In this document: positions 1 to 5,468 of the stretch, piece by piece
Numbering within the stretch: position 1 is the first letter of the stretch
How the letters are laid out: each line of letters begins with the position of its first letter
Source: Oscillospiraceae bacterium
Lineage (GTDB): Bacteria > Bacillota_A > Clostridia > Oscillospirales > Oscillospiraceae
Length of the DNA: 20,279 bases
Assembly: GCA_015068055.1 (NCBI GenBank)
Contig: SVLG01000037.1
Location: forward strand, 1-20,279
Reading direction: 5' to 3'
Program-made: the position numbers and the translations under genes
The notes under the pieces: generated by a model
What the model was told of the DNA's origin: nothing
The model's database searches: none
The model's input: the letters and a program-made list of their open reading frames with translations, nothing else

Positions 1-120
1 GGCGTCGGTTCCGGGGTAGGCTCCGGCGTCGGTTCCGGAGTCGGTTCCGGAGTCGGTTCCGGAGTCGGTTCCGGGGTCGGTTCCGGGGTAGGCTCCTGAG
101 TAGGCTCCGGGGTAGGTGTA
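1..120. repeat. 12-bp tandem repeat coding for EPTP
   Basis: Nine contiguous 12-bp units (1-108) plus a degenerate tenth (109-120) follow the plus-strand pattern GGNGTNGGNTCC. Three central units (37-72) are identical. Each unit encodes four residues (EPTP) on the minus strand, so gain or loss of units stays in frame. The array continues past the window start. Confidence 0.95.
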
Positions 121-515
121 GGTTCAGACTCTTCAGCCGGCAGGGGCTGCTGCGCAGAGCAGTCGGCTAAATGGCCACCCAGAACACCGCATGCAGCACA
201 CTTTTCCGGGGCATTGGGGAGCGCAAGAAGCTTGGCAAGATATTCTGCCCGCAGTGTCTCACGTTCCGGAGCTTCCGCCGTCATTGTCTCCAGGTGGGGA
301 ATAAGAACCTGCAGCTCATCCCTCGAAAGCGCCAGAAGCTCATCGGAGGTAGCCGCGTTATAGACAGACTGAAACTCCGCCACAGTTGCGGCGGCTGTCA
401 GTTTTTCATATAAAGTGGGTTCGCTTTGGGTGGCCTCGGTAGCAAAAGAGGCCGGAACCGATATGGACAAAAGCAAAACCACACTCAGCAGCAGTGATAT
501 AGCTTTCTTAGACAC
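1..515 (-). CDS. Secreted protein with Cys/His motif and EPTP-repeat tail (C-terminus beyond window)
   Basis: An open frame runs from a GTG at 515 to the window edge without a stop (171 codons seen). The GTG is chosen because AAGGAG lies 9 bases upstream and the product then begins with a classical signal peptide: MSKK, a hydrophobic core to about residue 20, and a likely cut after SFA at 25. Residues 30-100 are mostly helical and acidic. Residues 106-119 carry C-X2-C-X5-H-X3-C, and from about 131 onward the chain is a Pro/Thr/Glu repeat (EPTP), a typical extended wall-spanning spacer. It lacks the SipW-type motif of its upstream neighbours, so it is probably cut by an ordinary signal peptidase. 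It starts 17 bp after the preceding TasA-like gene and is probably the last or a late gene of that operon. I do not recognise the family. Export is well supported; a matrix or anchoring role is inference from position. Confidence 0.8.
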   Translation of the reverse strand, partial: MSKKAISLLLSVVLLLSISVPASFATEATQSEPTLYEKLTAAATVAEFQSVYNAATSDELLALSRDELQVLIPHLETMTAEAPERETLRAEYLAKLLALPNAPEKCAACGVLGGHLADCSAQQPLPAEESEPTPTPEPTQEPTPEPTPEPTPEPTPEPTPEPTPEPTPEPT

Positions 516-532
516 CGTTTATGTCTCCTTCT

Positions 533-1087
533 TCAACCTTCCGGCCACCCGGCTGCTTCCAGCACATCTTCGCCGTTGTTTGCTGTCTGCACAGCCTGCA
601 CCTCAACATCAATCGTGACCGTGCTTTTCTGCCAGACATTGCTCATATCTTCCGCAAAGCTCACCGTGGTAAAGAGGGGTTTGCCGGTCTTCCCGGGGGC
701 AAGAGGCTGTTTGTAGTAGTACCAGTCACCCTGCTCCGTCCAGTCGGCGGTATTCAGATCCAGCTCCACCTGCGAAAGATCTGTCTCCCCCGTCACACCC
801 TCGGCCAGCTGGACACTCTTTTTAACGGACATACGAACCCAGGCCGCATTGGGACCGGTATTCCTGACCGTGACGATCTTTGTGATCTTGTGGCCGGGCA
901 GTACATGCATGACGTCCTCAAAGGCAGTTCCGTCCTCGTCGGCCCATTCCTGCAATTCCACCTGGATCCCGCCGGCGGTAATCACATTGGTAGCCCGTTG
1001 TGTACTTATAAAAAAGGCTGAAGTGCCATCGGTCACGCTGCAGACAAGCAGCAGGATCAGCAGCACGGCAATCGCTTTCTTCTTCAT
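533..1087 (-). CDS. TasA/CalY-like SipW-dependent secreted protein (paralog A)
   Basis: A 184-residue protein. It begins MKKK, has a hydrophobic stretch at about 5-19, then GTSAFFISTQRATNVITAGG (21-40). This matches the SipW-type motif GTxAYFTDxxxxxNxFTxG found after the membrane segment of TasA/CalY family precursors. After cleavage this segment becomes the N-terminal strand, which in the known TasA filament structure inserts into the next subunit. The middle holds VLPGHKITKIVTVRNTGPNA, the family's PG...N-x-G strand pair. The C-terminus has the AVQ...EAAGW ending shared with the other paralogs. AAGGAG lies 8 bases before the ATG. It is separated from the preceding paralog by a structured 116-bp spacer, so its expression may be set separately. 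The AFF version of the motif is more divergent than in paralog B. Confidence 0.88.
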   Translation of the reverse strand: MKKKAIAVLLILLLVCSVTDGTSAFFISTQRATNVITAGGIQVELQEWADEDGTAFEDVMHVLPGHKITKIVTVRNTGPNAAWVRMSVKKSVQLAEGVTGETDLSQVELDLNTADWTEQGDWYYYKQPLAPGKTGKPLFTTVSFAEDMSNVWQKSTVTIDVEVQAVQTANNGEDVLEAAGWPEG

Positions 1088-1121
1088 GGTCTTTCTCCTT
1101 GCGGATCATACGTTCAGATTA

Positions 1122-1195
1122 AACGCAGGACACTGGCAGAGGCTCCATTTCCCATGGAACCCCTGCCAGCATCCTGCGCCGAAGCGGCGCAGGAT
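1122..1195 (-). promoter_or_regulatory. Structured intercistronic RNA (two hairpins sharing an arm)
   Basis: Two overlapping inverted repeats fill the spacer. Hairpin 1 has arms 1171-1181 and 1185-1195 (11 perfect pairs, loop of 3). Hairpin 2 has arms 1124-1148 and 1154-1178 (25 positions, loop of 5). In minus-strand RNA every position of hairpin 2 pairs, with four G-U wobbles; on the plus strand those four positions are A-C mismatches. The outer seven or so pairs of hairpin 2 use the same bases as the 3' arm of hairpin 1, so the outer stem and hairpin 1 exclude each other. A short TTTAA follows hairpin 2 in the transcript, which is weak for a terminator. A processing, attenuation or mRNA-stability element between two operon genes is the likely role; the role itself is inference. 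Confidence 0.65.
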
Positions 1196-1203
1196 ACGCA
1201 GAT

Positions 1204-1935
1204 TCAGTCAAAATCAAACGCTGTGGGGAAGGCAGTGGTCATAGCCTCAAAGCAGGTATCAAAGCCATGGGCCTGCGTGCCGTAAGCCTCAATCCGGATG
1301 GAGAGCCCCTGCAGCTCAGCCATCTCCGCGTTGTCCCAGGCTTCGGGGATATGAATCGTCTTAAAAAGGCAGACCTTGTCGTCTTTCTTCTGCGCTTTCT
1401 CCATGAACAGATAGAAGGTATAAACACCATCCGTACCGGCAGGAGGCTGATAGATGGAGTAGGTTTCGTCACCGAAAACGGGAACGAGGTTGTTATACTC
1501 CTTCAGGGTATCGTTTTCCTTTACAAGGCCGCCGCTGATAACGGTCTGTATCTCCAGAAGACCGGACAGGCCCTCCATGCCCATGATCTTCTCCAGATTG
1601 CCTTCGCTTTTGACAAAAATTTTGGCGGCAATGTACGCATCCTCCGAGCCTACATTCTTAATGGTGGGGTCCTTGGTAATGCTCTGGCCCGGGTAGAGCT
1701 TGCCATAGTCATAGGAATCCTCTTCCTCCTCGCCCACGTCCTGACGCTCTTCGGTTGCCACGAGATCACCGTTTGCATCGGCAACCACTTTGACCTCCGT
1801 AAGGTCAATGGCCACATTGCCGGTGGTAAAGGTGTTGGTGGCATCGTCGGTATCGGTGAAATAAGCGAGGGTACCCATGGCGGCAATGGCGATCAGAGCC
1901 GCCACCAGAGAGACAGAAAGAATTTTCTTCTTCAT
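1204..1935 (-). CDS. TasA/CalY-like SipW-dependent secreted protein (paralog B)
   Basis: A 243-residue protein, the largest of the four paralogs and closest to the textbook motif. MKKK is followed by a hydrophobic core at 6-20 and GTLAYFTDTDDATNTFTTG (21-39), an almost ideal SipW-processing and donor-strand segment. An acidic Glu/Asp-rich loop at about 60-75 precedes LYPGQSITKDPTIKNVGSED, the conserved PG...N-x-G region of camelysin/TasA proteins. The end carries AYGTQAHGFDTCFEAM, this protein's version of the shared C-terminal motif. GAGGTGA lies upstream of the ATG at good spacing, 17 bp after paralog C. It is the best candidate for the main fibre subunit, judged by motif only. Camelysin-type protease activity is described for some relatives, but nothing visible here argues for it. 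Confidence 0.92.
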   Translation of the reverse strand: MKKKILSVSLVAALIAIAAMGTLAYFTDTDDATNTFTTGNVAIDLTEVKVVADANGDLVATEERQDVGEEEEDSYDYGKLYPGQSITKDPTIKNVGSEDAYIAAKIFVKSEGNLEKIMGMEGLSGLLEIQTVISGGLVKENDTLKEYNNLVPVFGDETYSIYQPPAGTDGVYTFYLFMEKAQKKDDKVCLFKTIHIPEAWDNAEMAELQGLSIRIEAYGTQAHGFDTCFEAMTTAFPTAFDFD

Positions 1936-1952
1936 ACTTTCACCTCAGTTTC

Positions 1953-2603
1953 TTATTGCATGCGCTGCGCCCAGGCCTGCGCTGCGGTAAACTCGTTGAC
2001 TCCGTTATTGCGCTGCACCGCATAGGCCGTAAAGCTCAAAGAGGGCTGGGCTGTGCCGGCAGCCGTCATTTGCTCCACGGTGACGCCGGGCCTGGTCAGC
2101 ACCTGATCGTTGGCCCAGGAGTAGGTGCTGCCGCTAAGGGTGCCGCCGCCGAGAACAGCAAAAACCTGATCGGCTGCGGGCTTATCCACTTTGCGGTAAT
2201 AGACATTCGCCGGAACACCGCTGCCATCTCCCTGTTCCCATCCGCCGTGGGTAACACCATTCACGGCAGCAGCCGTGCCGGTATTGACGGCATAGTCGAT
2301 ATAAGTACTGAGGTTTTCGGAGGCAGTCACCTCCACAAAAAGCCAGCAGGCCTCACTGTTGGCCGTCACGGTGATACGGGGGGCTTTGTCAATGGCATGT
2401 CCGGGAACCATGGTGAAGTTCTCTTGCTCCTCCGTCAGCGTCAGGCCGATGGTGCTGGGAGCAAAGGTGTTGACGACCGGGGTGCTTTTGGCTGCCAACC
2501 AGGCCGCCGTGCCGCCCACGACACCACCCATCAGCAGCGACATGGCCAGAACCACGATCAAAAGCAGCGACTTATTGCCTCTGCCGTGCTTACCTCTTCT
2601 CAT
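1953..2603 (-). CDS. TasA-like SipW-dependent secreted protein (paralog C, divergent)
   Basis: A 216-residue protein. A basic start (MRRGKHGRGNK) precedes a hydrophobic segment at 12-29 and then GGTAAWLAAKSTPVVNTFAP (30-49). This keeps the GTxAxx...NTF frame of SipW substrates but replaces YFTD with WLAA. FTMVPGHAIDKAPRITVT follows as the PG segment, and AYAVQ...AAQAWAQRMQ closes the protein like paralog D. It starts 6 bp after the stop of paralog D, behind AGGGG, so translation is probably coupled. The weak conservation around the cut site could mean different processing or a special (tip or accessory) subunit; that is inference. Family membership is fairly sure from the motif order and the neighbours. 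Confidence 0.85.
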   Translation of the reverse strand: MRRGKHGRGNKSLLLIVVLAMSLLMGGVVGGTAAWLAAKSTPVVNTFAPSTIGLTLTEEQENFTMVPGHAIDKAPRITVTANSEACWLFVEVTASENLSTYIDYAVNTGTAAAVNGVTHGGWEQGDGSGVPANVYYRKVDKPAADQVFAVLGGGTLSGSTYSWANDQVLTRPGVTVEQMTAAGTAQPSLSFTAYAVQRNNGVNEFTAAQAWAQRMQ

Positions 2604-2609
2604 AGCGCG

Positions 2610-3212
2610 TTACCCCTGAAGAGCCGCCCAGGCGGCCGCTTCGTCCTCAATCTCCATGGACTGGATGGCAAAGGCCTGAACTACGACTGTCGCATTCTCA
2701 TATTCGGCAAGCTTCTCGCCGTCCACCTCACCGTCCACCGTAAAGCTTTCAAAGACGTCATAGTCGATGTACTCGGGAGGTTCTTCTCCTTCCTCAGGCT
2801 TAGCATGCATTTTCCAGTAAACACCTTCAACGCCTTTAAGCGCAGTCCACCCGTTGGTGAGGATCTGCTCCGCGATCTCGTTGTTGTCTGCTTCAATATC
2901 CACAATACCGTTGGTGATCTGCACGAAGAGATAGGCCGCTTCGCTGTCACTCTTCACATGAACAACGGGATCCTTGGTATAGGTATGTCCGGGTACCAGC
3001 AGATATCTGTTCGCCTCGACACGAGCCGCATTCGGAACTTTCTCGCCGTATTCATCGGTTTTGGCTTCGTCCAGAGTAATGGCGATCTTGCCAACGGAGA
3101 AGGTGTTGGTAACGGTATCGTCGGAGGTCAGATAGGCAACCGTGCCAACCACGGAAAGTGCCACCACCAGCACCAGGCTGAGAACAAGGGTCAGGACCTT
3201 TCTCGCTTTCAT
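2610..3212 (-). CDS. TasA/CalY-like SipW-dependent secreted protein (paralog D)
   Basis: A 200-residue protein and the first fibre-type gene after the peptidase. MKARK is followed by a long hydrophobic stretch at 6-22 and then GTVAYLTSDDTVTNTFSVG (23-41), the SipW-type processing and donor-strand motif. LLVPGHTYTKDPVVHVKSDSE is the conserved PG region. The C-terminus reads AFAIQSMEIEDEAAAWAALQ, the shared A-x-A-I/V-Q...AAW ending. A strong AAAGGAG site lies 10 bases before the ATG, in a 44-bp spacer after sipW. The mature protein is acidic. By family knowledge it should be exported by Sec, cut by the adjacent SipW and assembled outside the cell, either as fibre or as accessory subunit. Confidence 0.9.
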   Translation of the reverse strand: MKARKVLTLVLSLVLVVALSVVGTVAYLTSDDTVTNTFSVGKIAITLDEAKTDEYGEKVPNAARVEANRYLLVPGHTYTKDPVVHVKSDSEAAYLFVQITNGIVDIEADNNEIAEQILTNGWTALKGVEGVYWKMHAKPEEGEEPPEYIDYDVFESFTVDGEVDGEKLAEYENATVVVQAFAIQSMEIEDEAAAWAALQG

Positions 3213-3256
3213 ATTGGATTTTCTCCTTTCATATATGGCTTGCCTTATGGCATTAC

Positions 3257-3808
3257 CTACTTCTTAACATGGGCCGCGGCCCGCTTCCTGCGAGGTTTTC
3301 TGTCCTCCTCATCGGCAAGGAGGTCGGGGATAAAGGTCAGCAGCAGCAAAACGATGCCGCCGGCAATGGCATAGTACATGCCGGGGGGCCGCTGGATGTA
3401 ACTCGCTGCGTAACCGAGGAATGGGATGGTGAAGACCGGAGAGCCAAGGATATTCTTGTAATGTACCAGCTGCCCGTCTTCCGACTCGTTGGCATCGCCC
3501 TTGGTGCGGAAACGAATCGTGCCGTGGTCGCTTTCATCGGGGACAACGTCCACGATCCGATGTGTGGCTATGGTCTCTTCGTTAAGCATGAACGTGATCA
3601 CGTCGCCGCTTTGCAAGGTGAACGGGTCAACTTTTTTTACATAAATGAGGGAACCGGTTGGAAAGGCAGGTTCCATGGACCCGGAGAGCACTGTGTATAC
3701 CTGCAGCCCTGTCAGCCGGACACCAACCAGCAACAACGCCAGCGCCGCTACACCGATCACAAGCACTGTGGTGAAAAAACTCAAAACTCTTTTGAACACA
3801 GCCGCCAT
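3257..3808 (-). CDS. sipW: Signal peptidase I, SipW type
   Basis: A 183-residue membrane serine protease that should remove signal peptides from the four TasA-like proteins downstream. Membrane segment 1 covers about 8-30. Next comes VLSGSMEPAF (40-49) with catalytic Ser44. ATHRIV (81-86) supplies His83 where typical bacterial enzymes have Lys; the Ser/His pair marks the SipW or ER-type subfamily. KGDANE (103-108) is the conserved Gly-Asp region. A second membrane segment lies at about 144-165, and the tail is basic (KPRRKR), as expected for a cytosolic end. No strong Shine-Dalgarno site precedes the ATG at 3808; only GGA about 8 bases upstream is visible. It is the promoter-proximal gene of the cluster. 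Confidence 0.95.
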   Translation of the reverse strand: MAAVFKRVLSFFTTVLVIGVAALALLLVGVRLTGLQVYTVLSGSMEPAFPTGSLIYVKKVDPFTLQSGDVITFMLNEETIATHRIVDVVPDESDHGTIRFRTKGDANESEDGQLVHYKNILGSPVFTIPFLGYAASYIQRPPGMYYAIAGGIVLLLLTFIPDLLADEEDRKPRRKRAAAHVKK

Positions 3809-3851
3809 TGCAGTTTTCCAGCTTTCTTATATCTTTAAGCTCTTAACTTTT

Positions 3852-3881
3852 CATACCACATAACTTTCGTTATGAGGTATG
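3852..3881 (-). promoter_or_regulatory. sipW leader hairpin with GAAA loop
   Basis: Minus-strand CATACCTCATAAC, GAAA, GTTATGTGGTATG forms a 13-position stem with a single U-U mismatch and a GNRA-type tetraloop. It lies about 40 bases after the predicted transcript start and 43 bases before the sipW ATG. No T-run follows, so it is not a plain terminator. It could be an RNA control element or a protein-binding dyad in DNA. Confidence 0.6.
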
Positions 3882-3920
3882 GATATAATCGCACCATAAT
3901 CCAGATCAATATTCATGGTT

Positions 3921-3949
3921 ATGATAGCACGTTTCAAAAGTAAAAACAA
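3921..3949 (-). promoter_or_regulatory. Predicted sigma-A promoter of the sipW/TasA-like operon
   Basis: On the minus strand TTGTTT (3949-3944) and TATCAT (3926-3921) are separated by 17 bases. The expected start near 3914 gives a leader of about 105 bases. It is the only convincing promoter seen upstream of the six-gene run. Confidence 0.65.
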
Positions 3950-4063
3950 GAGTCTGATTACAAATAATTACATAAATCTTTTTAATAAACTATATAGATT
4001 TCAGACTATGTAAACAAATTGAATAAAATATTTATAGGCGTGCTTTTCAGATGAGTTCAATAA

Positions 4064-4101
4064 AACGCCCCCTGCCTGTCCAATGACTCGCAGGGGGCGT
4101 T
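4064..4101 (-). terminator. Intrinsic terminator of the GH1-GH36-symporter operon
   Basis: A perfect 12-bp GC-rich stem (4064-4075 with 4090-4101) has a 14-base loop and is followed on the minus strand by TTTTATT. It begins 17 bases after the symporter stop codon and isolates the sugar operon from the sipW promoter. Confidence 0.88.
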
Positions 4102-4118
4102 CTTAACCTCATTATCTA

Positions 4119-5468
4119 TTACTTTTCACGCTGCTCCAAATCCTTCAGGATTTCTGCGTAATACTCCTCGCTGATTTTGTACTTTTTGAGATACACGAAG
4201 TAGCCAACAACAATCATCAACAGCGGAATGGCAAACATGGCGAATTTGATAATGAGCTTCCCGCCGGCATCAATAGCCTCCGCAGTGCCTCCGTCCACCT
4301 TGATGCCGGAAAGGATCAGCGTGAGACTGACGATACCGGTGGCCAGCGCGCCGCCTATCTTGTTGATAAGAGGCTGGATGGAAAAGGTGATGGACTCGTT
4401 TCGCTTACCCAGCTTCCAGTGGCCGTACTCCACGGTGTCGGCCAGAAACATGAGCATCAGCGTCTGGATAAAGGCCTGCCCCACAAAAACCAGTACCGCA
4501 CCAAAAGCGATAAGCAGAATGGAAACCTCCGCAAAGAAAAAGATGCCATAGCCCAGCAGTACAAGCACTGTGCCGAAGGTATAGAGCTGCCGCCGGTTCA
4601 TGCGGGCCGCCACCATCGGGTAGACGGACAGGGTGCCCAGCTGGGCCACGCCCACGACGCCCACCAGCACCACATACATGTCCTCGTTGCCAAAGAGGTA
4701 CTTCATGTAATAGATGGCGAAGTTCACCGTGGTGCAGTAGCCAACCATAAAAAGACCCATAGCAAGAGTCGTCCACATAAGCTGGTCGTTCTTTACCAGG
4801 GCGCGGACCATCTGACGGACGCTGGTACTCTCCTGCTGCTCCGGAGGGACACGCTTCTCCGTAATACCCAGCAGCGGGAACAGCAGACCCAAAAGATAGA
4901 TCACAGCGATGGCCACGGAACACCAGAACCAGACAGAGGGCGTATTGCCCAGAGCGCTGGTCACCGGCTGCCAGGCCACCATAACGATATACATACCCAC
5001 GTTGGCGCAGATACGGGCGAAGGCGCCGGTCTTTTCCCGCTGTTTCTGGTCCGTGGACAAAACGGGCAGCAGCGTCCAATAGCCAATATCATTGATGCCG
5101 TAGGTAATATCCCAGAGGAGGTAGGCCGCACCAAAGATCAGTACAAAGGTCCAGCCTTCACCGATGCCGGCAAAGAGCAGCACAGAGAAGAATGCGCTGA
5201 GGACGCCGCCCACCAGGATGGCCGGCTTGAACTTGCCCCAGGGGGAACGGATATTGTCAATGACAAGGCCCGTAATCGGGTCATTGAACGCATCAAAAAT
5301 ACGCATCACCGAAAGGATCATACTGGCCGCCGCGAAGACCCAGACGGAAAGATCCAGCACGTCCGAAAGGAAGTACAGCAGCGTATTGGCCTCAAAGGCA
5401 TAGAACATATCCCGGCCAACGGTGCCGAGCCCAAAACATACGCGGTTTTTCTTTTCAAGATCCTTCAT
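4119..5468 (-). CDS. GPH-family (MelB-like) sugar:cation symporter
   Basis: A 449-residue membrane transporter of the glycoside-pentoside-hexuronide family, which imports sugars with Na+ or H+. The start at 5468 is preferred over an in-frame ATG 63 bases upstream because GAGGAGG lies directly before it and the protein then begins MKDLEKKNRV, typical of the family. RIFDAFNDPITGLVIDN (57-72) carries Asp59 and Asp63, at the positions of the cation-site aspartates of MelB, and SPWGKFKP (75-82) is the family's loop signature. About 11-12 hydrophobic helices follow. There is no C-terminal IIA-like domain as in LacS. The start overlaps the end of the GH36 gene by 14 bp, so translation is coupled. 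The likely substrate is an alpha-galactoside or another oligosaccharide cut by the partner enzymes; this is inferred from context. Confidence 0.92.
   Translation of the reverse strand: MKDLEKKNRVCFGLGTVGRDMFYAFEANTLLYFLSDVLDLSVWVFAAASMILSVMRIFDAFNDPITGLVIDNIRSPWGKFKPAILVGGVLSAFFSVLLFAGIGEGWTFVLIFGAAYLLWDITYGINDIGYWTLLPVLSTDQKQREKTGAFARICANVGMYIVMVAWQPVTSALGNTPSVWFWCSVAIAVIYLLGLLFPLLGITEKRVPPEQQESTSVRQMVRALVKNDQLMWTTLAMGLFMVGYCTTVNFAIYYMKYLFGNEDMYVVLVGVVGVAQLGTLSVYPMVAARMNRRQLYTFGTVLVLLGYGIFFFAEVSILLIAFGAVLVFVGQAFIQTLMLMFLADTVEYGHWKLGKRNESITFSIQPLINKIGGALATGIVSLTLILSGIKVDGGTAEAIDAGGKLIIKFAMFAIPLLMIVVGYFVYLKKYKISEEYYAEILKDLEQREK

Larger units (their letters stand above)
3809..4118. other. AT-rich intergenic region between sipW and the GPH symporter
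   Basis: These 310 bases are clearly richer in A+T than the flanking genes. They hold, from right to left, the terminator of the sugar operon, the sipW promoter and a leader hairpin, listed separately. A 7-base inverted pair (AGTCTGA/TCAGACT at 4001-4007 and 3951-3957) lies just upstream of the promoter. No coding region was found. Confidence 0.8.

Noticed and set aside
1..120. The 12-bp tandem array as a CRISPR
   Set aside because: There are no spacers; the units are contiguous and in frame with a secreted-protein gene.
1956..3374. A 472-codon plus-strand frame across the TasA-like genes
   Set aside because: It is the antisense shadow of three well-supported minus-strand genes and has no recognisable motifs.
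3951..4007. AGTCTGA/TCAGACT inverted pair upstream of the sipW promoter as an operator
   Set aside because: Seven bases separated by more than 40 in AT-rich DNA is too weak to claim.
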